Positions 19,635 to 28,352 of a stretch of 64,000 nucleotides of DNA are shown here, piece after piece; position 1 is the first letter of the stretch, and each line of letters starts with the position of its first letter. The stretch is taken from assembly GCF_020405185.1 (NCBI RefSeq), contig NZ_CP084465.1:16697-80696 (forward strand), written 5' to 3'. This DNA is from Halomicrobium salinisoli (lineage in GTDB: Archaea > Halobacteriota > Halobacteria > Halobacteriales > Haloarculaceae). Below the pieces are notes generated by a model. It saw nothing but the letters and a program-made list of their open reading frames with translations, made no database searches and was not told the origin of the DNA. Made by a program: the position numbers and the translations under genes.

Positions 19635-19636
19635 GG

Positions 19637-21265
19637 TTAGAAGCGATCAGAGTCGGTCACTCGGTCGATTTCTCGCTGCTTTCGCTGTCGCTGCCGTTGG
19701 CGCAGGCGGTGTCTCGCAGCCGGATTGGCTGGCATCCGCTCTGGGAGTTCCAGGTGTTCGTCGGACTCCGGGAGCACCAGTGCGTCTGGCTCCGGCAGCC
19801 CGGAGGGTTGCCTTCCGGACAGCTGTGGTGTGCGTTCGTCCGGCTGGCGAGACCTCCGTCCACTGGGAAGTGGCCGCTGGGCCGAGCTGCCGAACCCGCC
19901 GTTCGCCCTTGACCGCCCTGCTACTCGGGATCGGACGTCCTGAATCCTCGATTGAACGCCTGGCCTGGCGTTCCGGAACTGGCGTTGCAGTCCCTGCGAG
20001 ATCTGCTTGCGCTTCTGTTTGATCCGGCCGACGGTCTGCTGGTCGATCGACCGGGAGAGCGCTGCGACCGACCGCGGCGCCAGCCGGTTGAACAGGACCT
20101 TCGGCAGGACGAGGAAGGCGATGAGGAGGCCACCGACCGTCACGATCACCGACGTGACGATGTCCAGTCCCTCCAAGGGAAGCGAGAAGAGGATTCGCAG
20201 GACTGCTGTCTGGACGACCAGAATGAGTGGCAGGGTAGCGTACGCGCCGATACCCACTGATCCCGCAGTCTGGAGCGTTCTGAACGGCGCTGCGTACAGT
20301 CCCCAGTAGAGCGGCCACAGCGCCGCGACGAAGAAGGCCACCACGTAGAGGGTGTAGTAGGCCAGCAGCGCCACGATGACGGCGATTAGGTTGATGTACG
20401 CGATTACCAGCGCCATCCCGATGCCGATACCGAGGCGAGAGAGGTTCCCCGGTGTCTGGAGGAACTCCGTCCCGCTCGGGGCAATCGCCTGGCCGACCAC
20501 CGAGCCGACGTGGTAGCCCATCGGCATCACGACCGGCCCGGCCAGGATCATCCCGAAGCCGATCGCGACGCGCCGGAGTGTCGTCCGGCGTCGCTGGGCG
20601 TTCTGCCCCATCGCCAACATCGTCCACGGGATTAGCGAGAGGATCGCGATGAACGACAGTATCCAGTACGCGTTCGTCACTCCACTCCACCACCCTTGCT
20701 CGGGATTCACCCACGACGACGGATCGTCCGGCTGACCGGGCGCTGGGAGGGAGAAGAGGTAGGAGTTGGCTGTCCCAATTGCATCTAACAAACCCGTATG
20801 GATTGCTTGATATCCATCGCGGGCAGTACTAGCGACGATCTCACGGGCATTTGGGGGGCTGATATCGACGCTTAGTGGATCTGGAAACTCTACGTCGACT
20901 GGGCCACTGCTCTCGTCGTTATCACCGCCGCTGGCGTCATCTCTCTCGTCCTCATCGCTGCCGCTAGTGCCATCACTTTCCCCGCTATCTTGCTCTGAAC
21001 TACCCGTCTCTGTTTCCGTCGATGTCTCGTCTCCGTTATCTTCCTGAGACTCTGTGGGATCACCAGTATCTGCTTCTTCGCTGTGATCACTATCACAGGG
21101 ATATCGATTCGGAACGGCACTACAGTGTTCTGCCAGTCCCGACCCACCTGTGATAGCAGTGACTCCATCAACAGAGGGCTGCGGTGCTACCCCTCCAGCA
21201 GTTGCGGGAATGCCCGCCAAAAACGCGACACTGACCACGGCGCAGAGAAACAGTGGTCGGTCCAT
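19637..21265 (-). CDS. VirB6/TrbL-like polytopic membrane protein
   Basis: 542 aa from the ATG at 21265, 2 nt after the previous stop; an upstream in-frame start at 21313 would overlap that gene. An N-terminal signal peptide (PLFLCAVVSVAFLAGIPATA) is followed by an acidic Ser/Thr/Asp/Glu-rich extracellular linker (about 60-115), then about six membrane segments (about 195-410), then a basic cytoplasmic tail rich in Arg and Gln. This build, an exported low-complexity domain plus a TM bundle, matches the VirB6/TrbL channel component of archaeal type IV systems, and its position between VirB2-like and VirB4 genes supports that. Exact family membership was not checked. Confidence 0.75.
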   Translation of the reverse strand: MDRPLFLCAVVSVAFLAGIPATAGGVAPQPSVDGVTAITGGSGLAEHCSAVPNRYPCDSDHSEEADTGDPTESQEDNGDETSTETETGSSEQDSGESDGTSGSDEDERDDASGGDNDESSGPVDVEFPDPLSVDISPPNAREIVASTARDGYQAIHTGLLDAIGTANSYLFSLPAPGQPDDPSSWVNPEQGWWSGVTNAYWILSFIAILSLIPWTMLAMGQNAQRRRTTLRRVAIGFGMILAGPVVMPMGYHVGSVVGQAIAPSGTEFLQTPGNLSRLGIGIGMALVIAYINLIAVIVALLAYYTLYVVAFFVAALWPLYWGLYAAPFRTLQTAGSVGIGAYATLPLILVVQTAVLRILFSLPLEGLDIVTSVIVTVGGLLIAFLVLPKVLFNRLAPRSVAALSRSIDQQTVGRIKQKRKQISQGLQRQFRNARPGVQSRIQDVRSRVAGRSRANGGFGSSAQRPLPSGRRSRQPDERTPQLSGRQPSGLPEPDALVLPESDEHLELPERMPANPAARHRLRQRQRQRKQREIDRVTDSDRF

Positions 21266-21267
21266 TC

Positions 21268-21729
21268 TCAGACCAGCGGGGCGATGAACAGTCCGATATC
21301 GAACGACAGGCACGAGATCGTACTCATGCCGACTGCATCGAGGATACCGCCGAAGGCAACCGGTACAAATGCACCGGCGAGCGTCTTTCCGGCGCCCGCC
21401 AGTTGCTTTTTCCCTTCGAACTGGGTTTCGCTACGGGCCTCCCCCATCTTGTCGAAGGCCATCGTGGCTCGGATCGCTGATTTGACGATGAGATACATCG
21501 CAATACCTGCCAGAATCAGTGCGACGAGATCACCGATCCCGGTCCCACACATCGCATCTCCGATATCACTGATCGGTGACTGAGCAGCAGCAGGTACGGC
21601 CAATACGTCAAGCCCGATCACGATCACTGCGAACTTCCGAGCATGCCTAATGGAGAGCCGTAGCACCATCTCTTCGAGCGAGCACGACCCATCGAGTACA
21701 CGTAGTCGGGAGGAACGTTCACTTGCCAT
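21268..21729 (-). CDS. Small two-TM membrane protein, VirB2 pilin-like
   Basis: 153 aa. A signal-like segment (KFAVIVIGLDVLAVPAAAQ, about residues 32-50, with an AxA-type end) is followed by two hydrophobic segments (IGDLVALILAGIAMYLIV and LAGAFVPVAFGGILDAVGM) joined by a short charged loop. This signal peptide plus helical hairpin is the layout of VirB2/TrbC pilins, and the gene sits next to the VirB6-like and VirB4 genes. Two Cys residues (MCGTG and ISCLS) lie at opposite ends and could form a disulfide. The start could also be the Met at residue 21. Confidence 0.65.
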   Translation of the reverse strand: MASERSSRLRVLDGSCSLEEMVLRLSIRHARKFAVIVIGLDVLAVPAAAQSPISDIGDAMCGTGIGDLVALILAGIAMYLIVKSAIRATMAFDKMGEARSETQFEGKKQLAGAGKTLAGAFVPVAFGGILDAVGMSTISCLSFDIGLFIAPLV

Positions 21730-21810
21730 GGTACTACTGGAATGATAACTGATTTCAAGAACATTTCAAACTAGATAATAGATAAAATTGTCGAATAGCT
21801 GCAGGAATAA

Positions 21811-22425
21811 CTACGGGCTTACTGAGACGACTGTAACGTTTGTACAGCCAAAGTCAGGCGCAAACTCGTCGAATTCGACGGATTCTCCCCCAAATTCTAA
21901 CTCGATCTGCCGCTCGATTGTTCCCTGATTTTCAGTCTCGAAATGCAGTGTCGCCGTTCGTGTCTCGCCCGTGCAGGTTGAGGTATCCAGTTCCTCCTGC
22001 GTCCGTCCGTTCTCCGAGGAGAGATCTACGTAATAGAGCGGTTCATGGACCATCTGAATCTGCTGACTTTCACTAGACTCGATGTCTATGGAATCAATAG
22101 AATCCCCTGAGGGGTTTGTGAATCTCCCTGTTCGTGTTGCATCATGTGGCCTCGGGACATCACCAGTGATTCGGAACGATTCAACTGTTATACTCCCTGT
22201 TCCGGCGTACTCAACCGTGGCTTCGAGAGTACCCGCGACTTCCGGCCGATCCTCGTAGTCCTTCGGTTTGTACTCGATCACCTGGACGTCTTTCACGATG
22301 AGACCTGACTGGGACTGGGTAGGGGACTGATCAGTGCTGGTGGCCGCGGATGACCCATCATCAGTACACCCAGCGAAGGATGCAAGCACAGCAACTGCTC
22401 CAGAGAGATAGGTTCGGCGTTTCAT
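21811..22425 (-). CDS. Tat-exported lipoprotein in the conjugation operon
   Basis: 204 aa from the ATG at 22425; a start at 22443 adds six residues. MKRRTYLSGAVAVLASFAGC has a twin-arginine motif and a lipobox cysteine, the usual haloarchaeal Tat lipoprotein signal. A Ser/Thr-rich linker and a beta-rich extracellular domain follow, with two further Cys (CTGET, FGCTN). It lies between the coupling ATPase and the VirB2-like gene, so it may be a surface or channel accessory protein, comparable in position to VirB7-type lipoproteins. No enzyme motif is seen. Confidence 0.8.
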   Translation of the reverse strand: MKRRTYLSGAVAVLASFAGCTDDGSSAATSTDQSPTQSQSGLIVKDVQVIEYKPKDYEDRPEVAGTLEATVEYAGTGSITVESFRITGDVPRPHDATRTGRFTNPSGDSIDSIDIESSESQQIQMVHEPLYYVDLSSENGRTQEELDTSTCTGETRTATLHFETENQGTIERQIELEFGGESVEFDEFAPDFGCTNVTVVSVSP

Positions 22426-22464
22426 GGCTGGAATTTTAGACATTCAATTGAAATTAATTGTGAT

Positions 22465-24252
22465 TCAGAGGCGCTGATCCACGTCTTCGAGTCGTTCGAT
22501 TTGCCCGATCCACCAGTGTCCCGACGACTTCACGACACACTCGCCGGCGGTGAACTGCTTCAACTGACCGGACGGAATCGGCGAGCGATCCGTCTGCCGG
22601 ACTGTCCGAGAGCGGGATTGCCTCGGACTAGTGAACTCGGGATTTTCGTCGCGCTTCGACCGCGACACCGACTTCGAGGCGACGTCGTCGCGGCGATCGC
22701 CGATTTCGTCGAGGATGTACTCCGTCGTCTCGCTGTCACCTGGTGCGAAGTAGACGCCCTGCGGACAGTTGCCGAGGACGCCCGACGAGGCTCCACCATA
22801 GCGATACTCCAGTTGCCCGACGGTCTGGACGCCGATCAGCGCCCGGGCGCCCTCGGAGCGGCCCCGGGCCGCGAGTTCCGGGAGTTGGTGGAGTCGCGGG
22901 AGGCGGTCGATTTCGTCGAGAATGAAGTTCGCCTCCGTCGACGACGTCATCGCTCGCTTGATTGCCCAGTCCAGTAACAACCGGAACATCGGACCACAGG
23001 TATCGAGGTCGCCGCTCGAGGAGTCGACGACGAGGACATCCTGCGGATCGGCGAGGTACTCCCTGATCGAGAACTGCCCGTATTCTGCGAAGTCTCCGAC
23101 GAAGACGTCCCGGACGTGCTCGTGGAGTGTCGAGTACACTGTCGGCGCCCCGCGGCCGCTGTCGGGGTCGATGTGCGCGGCTGCGCCCTGTAAATCGTCG
23201 TACGACTGCAGTGCCCCGTACATCTCGTCCATCTCTTGATTGACGAATCGGACGACGTCGTCGTGGCCGAGCTTGTCGAGTCTGTCCTGCGCCGTCGCCT
23301 TGCGGTAGAGAAAGGTCAGGCAGGCCTCGAAGACCTGCTGTGCCGGGTTGTGGAAAGGATCGTTGCCCTCCGGCTCACCGAACACTGCGCTGGCAACCTC
23401 GCGCAGGTCCTGCTCGCGCTCGACGTCCTGAAAGAGGTTCCAGACGACGTCGCTGTCTCTCGCTGCAATCCGGAGCACTTCGCCCGACTGATCTTCCTTG
23501 TCGGGCGTTCCCGACTGGTCGTCTGGCGTCTCCAACTGACCGTTCGTGTCGTCTTCGCTGGTTTGTGTGAGTTTGTCGGCGTAGAACGTCTGGAAGTCGT
23601 TGCCGTAGTCGTGAACGAAGACCGCGACGCCCTCGTTGTTGGGATATTGCTCGGCGAAGAGTTGCATGGCCGAGGTCTTCCCCGAACCGGTCTCCCCGAT
23701 GAAGGCCGTCGACAGGGACTGATCCATCCGTGGGACCGCCGGCGCCTCGGCACTGGTCTCGTCGACGGTCGCCATCGGGACGACGAACTCGTCGTCGTCC
23801 CGGTGGAATTCTGGGCTCTCGAGCCCAATTCGATCAGGATGGCGTCGTCGGACCCACTCGCCAGCAGCCACGCCGCCGAGCAGGAGGCCGTGAAGCAGGA
23901 CAACGGTCCCGTCGCTGACGATGGGATATGCGACGCCCGGTACCGAGCCGGTGATCGCCACGACGATCAGGAGTCCAGCGACAGCCATGTGGAGTACCGG
24001 CGCAAGGAGAAGAAACTCGACGTTGCCTGCCAGCACCGCCGGCCCGAACAGGGTGATGGTCAGGACGAGAAACGACGCGTACACGTACCGCCACCGGTAC
24101 AATCGTCGGACGATAGGTGCATCTCGATCGATGAGCAGTGGGGGAACGCACGCAATGGCAGCGTAGCGAAGCCACTTCCAGAGTACCTCGAGCAGGAGGA
24201 CCTCTTCGTCGTAGTACACCGAGTCGGAGTCTCGCTCGGCTTCACTCGCCAT
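22465..24252 (-). CDS. VirD4/TraG-type coupling ATPase
   Basis: 595 aa. Two or three N-terminal membrane segments (about residues 25-125) precede the ATPase: Walker A GETGSGKTSAMQ near residue 187, Walker B ANFILDEIDRLPRL near residue 440, and the downstream RSEGARALIGVQTVGQL motif typical of T4CPs. The protein brings the relaxase-DNA complex to the secretion channel. It overlaps the relaxase-like gene upstream by 11 nt, so the two are translationally coupled, a strong hint that they act together. An Asp/Glu/Gln-rich insert (about 215-265) lies between the Walker motifs. Confidence 0.9.
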   Translation of the reverse strand: MASEAERDSDSVYYDEEVLLLEVLWKWLRYAAIACVPPLLIDRDAPIVRRLYRWRYVYASFLVLTITLFGPAVLAGNVEFLLLAPVLHMAVAGLLIVVAITGSVPGVAYPIVSDGTVVLLHGLLLGGVAAGEWVRRRHPDRIGLESPEFHRDDDEFVVPMATVDETSAEAPAVPRMDQSLSTAFIGETGSGKTSAMQLFAEQYPNNEGVAVFVHDYGNDFQTFYADKLTQTSEDDTNGQLETPDDQSGTPDKEDQSGEVLRIAARDSDVVWNLFQDVEREQDLREVASAVFGEPEGNDPFHNPAQQVFEACLTFLYRKATAQDRLDKLGHDDVVRFVNQEMDEMYGALQSYDDLQGAAAHIDPDSGRGAPTVYSTLHEHVRDVFVGDFAEYGQFSIREYLADPQDVLVVDSSSGDLDTCGPMFRLLLDWAIKRAMTSSTEANFILDEIDRLPRLHQLPELAARGRSEGARALIGVQTVGQLEYRYGGASSGVLGNCPQGVYFAPGDSETTEYILDEIGDRRDDVASKSVSRSKRDENPEFTSPRQSRSRTVRQTDRSPIPSGQLKQFTAGECVVKSSGHWWIGQIERLEDVDQRL

Positions 24253-24769
24253 GGTTCCGTTCCGGCGTGCGATCCGGTTCTGCCGTTACCTCTCGTTCTT
24301 GAGCACGTTCCCGGCCTTTCGTCGGAAGTCGTTCGACTTCGCCGAAGGCGTCGCGCGCTCGCTCCCGGAATTCGACCATGTCGTTGCGATCCATCCGCAG
24401 GTCCCGTTCCTGTCCCGTGACTGCGGCATGGACGTGGGGTTTCTCGCCGCCGTCGTGAATCGCGTAGACGTAGTTCACCGAGGGTCGACCCGACCGCCAG
24501 TCGCTCAGTAATCGGCGCGTCCCGCGATCGAGTTCCTTCGTTCCCAGTTGAGCGTCCGGATCCGGCGAGATGATGAAGTGGCGTTCCATCCCGTCCGCCT
24601 TCGACTGTTCGGCGAACTGCTCCAGTTCCGACTGATCGAGGTCGCGACCGGAGGGATCACGGACGGGGACCCGTTCTTTACCTGCCTTCCGGTCGTACTT
24701 GATGTAGTCGACGAGGTCGCCCGCGCCGCCGCGCTGGAAGTCGGTTTTGACGATCACGCGTCCCACCAC
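24242..24769 (-). CDS. MobA-like HUH relaxase
   Basis: 175 aa. The sequence around residues 98-118 (VNYVYAIHDGGEKPHVHAAV) matches relaxase motif III, HxDx(n)PHxH, with His105, His112 and His114 as the metal triad. An N-terminal DYIKY (Tyr22, Tyr25) could supply the nucleophile, as in the MobA/VirD2 domain (PF03432). HFIISPD (about 64-70) fits the first core strand. It is short, only the nuclease core, with an Arg/Glu-rich tail. It overlaps both the MobC-like gene (16 nt) and the coupling ATPase (11 nt). Nicking at oriT and transfer of single-stranded DNA is inferred. A Rep-type HUH protein is the alternative. Confidence 0.75.
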   Translation of the reverse strand: MVGRVIVKTDFQRGGAGDLVDYIKYDRKAGKERVPVRDPSGRDLDQSELEQFAEQSKADGMERHFIISPDPDAQLGTKELDRGTRRLLSDWRSGRPSVNYVYAIHDGGEKPHVHAAVTGQERDLRMDRNDMVEFRERARDAFGEVERLPTKGRERAQEREVTAEPDRTPERNHGE

Positions 24770-25296
24770 TTCCCGTCGTCGGGCTCACTGTCGTCCGTCG
24801 TATCGGTGGCGTCCGTGGTGTCGGCTGCTACACCAGTCGAGTCAGTGTCGGTGGGTGGCGTGGTCTCGTCTGAATCCGTCGTGGTCTGGCCGGCTTCAGG
24901 GCTCGACGACCTGTCGGTCCCGACGTCGAACTGGTCCGCATCGCGCACCCGTTCCGCTGCGTCTGAGAGGGCGTTCTGGCGCTGAAGCTCATCGATGTCT
25001 TGCTTGAGAAGTTCCCAGGTGGCGATCGAGTATACGCCCGACTTGACCTGTGTCTCTCTGAGCTCTTCTGCTGCAGCTTCGATCTCGTCCGTCGCACGTG
25101 CGATGAGTTCTTCGATCCGTTGTTCGGCTTGGTACTCCTGTGATTTGGCCTCTAACGCATCGTTGTGGAGGATTTCGTCGATGCGACTGGCACACCACGA
25201 CGACACAGTCATTTCGGCCTTCTCGGCAGCTCGCTCGATTTCCCGTTTCGTATCCGGCGTCACGTAGAACTCGACTTTCTCGCTCCGATTGGCCAT
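24754..25296 (-). CDS. MobC-like ribbon-helix-helix accessory protein
   Basis: 180 aa. The N-terminus (VEFYVTPDTKREIERAAEKAEMTVSSWCASRI) is a ribbon-helix-helix domain like that of MobC/TraY-type proteins, followed by a long coiled coil (about 50-110) and a low-complexity Asp/Thr/Glu tail (about 130-180). Such proteins bind oriT next to the relaxase and repress their own operon. It is the first gene of the leftward conjugation operon, and a perfect palindrome lies 20 bp before its start codon. The tail overlaps the relaxase start. Confidence 0.75.
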   Translation of the reverse strand: MANRSEKVEFYVTPDTKREIERAAEKAEMTVSSWCASRIDEILHNDALEAKSQEYQAEQRIEELIARATDEIEAAAEELRETQVKSGVYSIATWELLKQDIDELQRQNALSDAAERVRDADQFDVGTDRSSSPEAGQTTTDSDETTPPTDTDSTGVAADTTDATDTTDDSEPDDGKWWDA

Positions 25297-25316
25297 CGGT
25301 GCTGTCGTGTTATGTA

Positions 25317-25331
25317 GATGTACAGTACATC
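25317..25331. promoter_or_regulatory. Palindrome upstream of mobC, operator or oriT candidate
   Basis: GATGTACAGTACATC is a perfect 7-bp inverted repeat around one base. It lies between the divergent conjugation operon and primase gene, beside TATA-like ATTAAATTG (about 25331-25339, minus strand). RHH proteins bind short palindromes of this kind, so the first product of the operon is the likely ligand. Confidence 0.6.
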
Positions 25332-25381
25332 AATTTAATGCAATTGGATGGGAGTTTATTTTGATGCAGAGAGGTGCGATC

Positions 25382-25444
25382 ATGCGAGACCTGACCGCGA
25401 AACAGATCCGCGACAGCTGGGAGGCTCACGTTCGATGTATTTGA
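25382..25444 (+). CDS. Possible 20-aa leader peptide overlapping the primase start
   Basis: An ATG at 25382 lies about 25 nt after TTTATTTT (25353-25360), the spacing expected for a leaderless transcript. The frame begins MRDLTAKQIRDSW and ends at TGA 25442-25444, overlapping the primase ATG at 25435 (ATGTATTTGA). It could couple translation of the two, or be chance. Confidence 0.3.
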   Translation: MRDLTAKQIRDSWEAHVRCI

Positions 25445-27456
25445 CCCTTCGAGACTCGGAGATCCGCGAGCATTACCGTCGTGCGAAACCGGTCTACGAG
25501 GTACTCGCGACTGTCGGTGAGTATCCCACGATCGGGTTGAACGACTTCGTCGGCTGGTACATCAAGCGCGATCAGATTGACGTCGAGGTGGTTGAGTCCG
25601 GGTTCCCGCGACGGGGACGCGTCGCCCAGCTCGACCGTGACTACGAGGAGATCTGCGACCGCTTGGATCGGACGCTGTACGCCATCACGACCTACAAGAC
25701 GCCGGGAGCTTTCCAGCGGTGGGAACCCTGCCGCTATGACGAGGAAGAGGAGAGGACTGTGTGGCAGGACGAGGCTCCGACGCCCGGGTATGCCGATCTG
25801 CGTGCCATCCCGGCGTGGGGTGACGTCGACCTCGCCGACGACGTCAAGGCGCAGCGTGGCGAACTAGAGGCGGATACTACGCGTCTCATCGAGGAGACGC
25901 TGGCGGCCTACGTCGACGAGTTCGCGCGGCTGTACGGGACGCTCGACGCCGTCTACGCGCTCGACTCCGTCGGTGGAGCGTACGTGTTCGGAGCGCCGGA
26001 GGCGACGCTCCCCATCGTCGATCACTTCAGTGACGATGTCGACGCGCTCGAACGCGTCTTCGACGCATTCCTCGACCGCTCCAACGAGTGGCTCCGCGGT
26101 GCCGAGAAGCGCGTCAACGAGTGGGTCGACGGTGCTGGTGACGTCATCCAACCCGACTGGGTGAACAACAAGAACCGCCAGTACAAACCGCCGCTGTCGA
26201 TTCACGCGGACCACAATGCCGTGGTCACTCCACTCGAGACGGAGGACGTCCAGTACGAACTCTGTCGGTTCGAGGCCGTCGACGAGGAGACTTTCGATCG
26301 GGCCGTCGCGTGGGCCCAGGAGTTCACGCGGATCGAGCACACGGACTGCGTCGAATCGCTGGTCGCGAATCTCTGGCCTGACGAGTACGAGGCGCAGGGT
26401 GGATGGCGAGCTGCGCTGGACGCCTGGGTCGAAGCCGAGTGTGAACGGGAACAGGAACGCCGTGAGCGACGTGAGCAGGCGCGCCGGCAGCGTCAGGAGC
26501 GCGTGGCCGAGTCCAGTGGCTCCCTCGAGCGACAGTCCATCACGCCGTTCAAGCAAGATGTCTACGATGCGGTCCAGCAGGTCGACATCAGCGAGATCGC
26601 TCGCCACTATGCGAGTGACGTCTACGACACGGACCCGAACCAGCCACGGCCGCAGTTTGATCCTTCGTGGCGGTACAGCGAGAGCGGGCAGTCCTGCTTC
26701 GTCGACGAGCAATCCAACACCTTCGGCGACTCGAAGGTGAACGCCGGCGGTGGACCGGCGATGCTGATGGCGCTGGCGACTGGAATCATTTCCGACGCTA
26801 CCGACGACCTCGATGGGGAGGACTACTGGGCGGCTGTCGACGAACTGCGGAGTGCTGGCTACGACATCCCCGTGTGGGTTCCGGAAGCTGGGTCGGATCG
26901 AGATGATGGTAGTGTCTCCGATCAGATGCCGTTCTGGGCTGTCCGGAAGGCCGCTGTCGCGCTCGGTATCTGTTCCGAGGACGCCTTCGTCGATCGCGAG
27001 GGCGATGCGGGGTCCTACGAGGGCTTCCCCGACTACGAGACCTACAACGAAACGCTCGTGGCGATCGAGGAGGCTGGGCTGGACCACGGCCGTGAGTTGG
27101 TGGTTCCCGAGGACGGACGCGAGGTGCAGGGTGATGAGCCCGAAGAAGCTGGTGACGCGGATTCAGTGGCCGGTACGAGCCGGGACAAGTTACGCGAGGA
27201 GAATCGGCGACTCTCGGAGAAAGTCGAGCGTCTCGAATCGACACTTGCCGATAAGTCGAGGCGGATCGAGGATCTGGAAGCAGAGATCGAGACGCTTCGA
27301 TCTGAACTCGAGAGCGTACGGTCGGACCGAGACCGACTCAAGACTACTATCGAGGCTGACGAAACGAATCGAGCATCCACGACAGAGGCGAACGAAGAAG
27401 GTAGTGACGACACCTCTCTTCTCTCTCGTGCCAGACGATCCCTTTTCTCCAACTAG
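25435..27456 (+). CDS. Plasmid primase (AEP/PrimPol-like) with C-terminal coiled coil
   Basis: 673 aa from the ATG at 25435; an in-frame ATG at 25348 lies before the likely TATA box and is disfavoured. The primase-like core includes YALDSVGGAYVFG (about residues 175-187) and NKNRQYKPPLSIHADHNAVVTPL (about 245-267), which resembles the His-containing nucleotide-binding motif of archaeo-eukaryotic primases in haloarchaeal plasmids. A basic/acidic helical segment (about 340-370), a second domain (about 380-560; FVDEQSNTFG resembles a primase Zn/NTP region) and a leucine-zipper coiled coil (about 610-660) follow. It probably primes replication of the plasmid or of the transferred strand. It is divergent from the mob operon. 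Confidence 0.7.
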   Translation: MYLTLRDSEIREHYRRAKPVYEVLATVGEYPTIGLNDFVGWYIKRDQIDVEVVESGFPRRGRVAQLDRDYEEICDRLDRTLYAITTYKTPGAFQRWEPCRYDEEEERTVWQDEAPTPGYADLRAIPAWGDVDLADDVKAQRGELEADTTRLIEETLAAYVDEFARLYGTLDAVYALDSVGGAYVFGAPEATLPIVDHFSDDVDALERVFDAFLDRSNEWLRGAEKRVNEWVDGAGDVIQPDWVNNKNRQYKPPLSIHADHNAVVTPLETEDVQYELCRFEAVDEETFDRAVAWAQEFTRIEHTDCVESLVANLWPDEYEAQGGWRAALDAWVEAECEREQERRERREQARRQRQERVAESSGSLERQSITPFKQDVYDAVQQVDISEIARHYASDVYDTDPNQPRPQFDPSWRYSESGQSCFVDEQSNTFGDSKVNAGGGPAMLMALATGIISDATDDLDGEDYWAAVDELRSAGYDIPVWVPEAGSDRDDGSVSDQMPFWAVRKAAVALGICSEDAFVDREGDAGSYEGFPDYETYNETLVAIEEAGLDHGRELVVPEDGREVQGDEPEEAGDADSVAGTSRDKLREENRRLSEKVERLESTLADKSRRIEDLEAEIETLRSELESVRSDRDRLKTTIEADETNRASTTEANEEGSDDTSLLSRARRSLFSN

Positions 27457-27570
27457 TGACCGATATTGTACTTGTCCCTCGTAGGATATCCCAGCGAATA
27501 GATTCCCCTATCTAATTGGCAACGACCGCCATCACGACGGTGAACGGTGCGAGTACCTTCCTCTTGAGAT

Positions 27571-27795
27571 TCATTCATTTCTTCGAGAAGAGTGTGGTTG
27601 AGTGTCTGTACTGCCGGAGTCGCGGGTATAGTCTCGCCTCCCATGGGTCGAAGTGTGGCCGCCGTTGGCCCGGGCCGCGCCCGGCGTGGCCGGATCGTCC
27701 TGGACCTCGAGGGCGCGACGCGCCCGCGCTGTGGGGTGGCGGATCAGCATCTGGCCGCCGAGATGGACCAGCAGCTCGCAATCGCTGCTGGTCAT
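27571..27795 (-). CDS. Hypothetical small protein (doubtful)
   Basis: 74 aa. The ATG is preceded at a proper distance by GGGGAG, a possible ribosome-binding site. The protein (MTSSDCELLVHLGGQM) is not acidic, unlike the neighbours, and no domain is recognised. It lies in a GC-rich intergenic stretch (27457-28090) that may otherwise be empty. Listed because of the start signal only. Confidence 0.3.
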   Translation of the reverse strand: MTSSDCELLVHLGGQMLIRHPTARARRALEVQDDPATPGAARANGGHTSTHGRRDYTRDSGSTDTQPHSSRRNE

Positions 27796-28090
27796 GATCG
27801 GCTCCCCGCTTGATCGCGACGCGCCCGACTGTTCGATCGCTCGCTACCCCAGTCGTCACCCCCCGAAAAGGAGGTTTCTGGGCCGTGAGGACCGATTTTC
27901 CCAATCATGCATGGGACCGACCCCGCACCGGAGCGACCGGCTCGGTGGCCGTCGCTACTGGCGACGATGTGTCAGCCGGTAAAGTCTCAGAAAATCAAGG
28001 GTAACAATTGGTGCCATTGGGAGCGAAAGGGACAGCAGTGGCACCCCCCTACGGATGGGGCTTTATGTTGCTCTCCAATTGGTTACCAGT

Positions 28091-28321
28091 ATGGCCACGA
28101 AACAGACGGAGACGACCGAACTGACGGATGCCGATGCGCTTTCCTGGGACGTCTTTGAGAGCGTCACGGTCCAAGAGCAGAGCGGGTCGTACATGGTCTC
28201 GATCCCGAAGAACACTGCCCGAGACCTCGGGATCTCGAAAGGTGACTCGGTTCTGTTCGTCGGCGAGGAGGGCGATCGCACCCTGATAGTGGGACGGGCT
28301 GACAGCGTGATCAACGGCTGA
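28091..28321 (+). CDS. AbrB/SpoVT-family swapped-hairpin regulator
   Basis: 76 aa from the ATG at 28091. The C-terminal half SYMVSIPKNTARDLGISKGDSVLFV is a typical SpoVT/AbrB swapped-hairpin DNA-binding domain, as in MazE-type antitoxins and archaeal PhoU-like regulators. A TATA-like GCTTTATG lies about 27 nt upstream (28061-28068), so the transcript is probably leaderless. A C-rich/G-rich hairpin (CCCCCTACGGATGGGG, 28046-28061) overlaps this promoter and may be an operator. No toxin gene adjoins it, so a stand-alone regulator is more likely than an antitoxin. Confidence 0.8.
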   Translation: MATKQTETTELTDADALSWDVFESVTVQEQSGSYMVSIPKNTARDLGISKGDSVLFVGEEGDRTLIVGRADSVING

Positions 28322-28352
28322 TTATCTACGATCTCAACCTAATTCTAACCAT

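Noticed and set aside
23236..24420. 394-aa plus-strand frame opposite the coupling ATPase and relaxase genes
   Set aside because: The minus strand has clear Walker motifs and coupled genes; the plus-strand frame has shadow composition and spans a gene boundary.
25348..25434. Primase start at the ATG at 25348
   Set aside because: The likely TATA box (25353-25360) would lie inside the coding region; the ATG at 25435 fits the family and the promoter better.
25864..27087. 407-aa minus-strand frame opposite the primase gene
   Set aside because: Composition typical of antisense of acidic coding DNA; the plus strand has the primase motifs and coiled coil.
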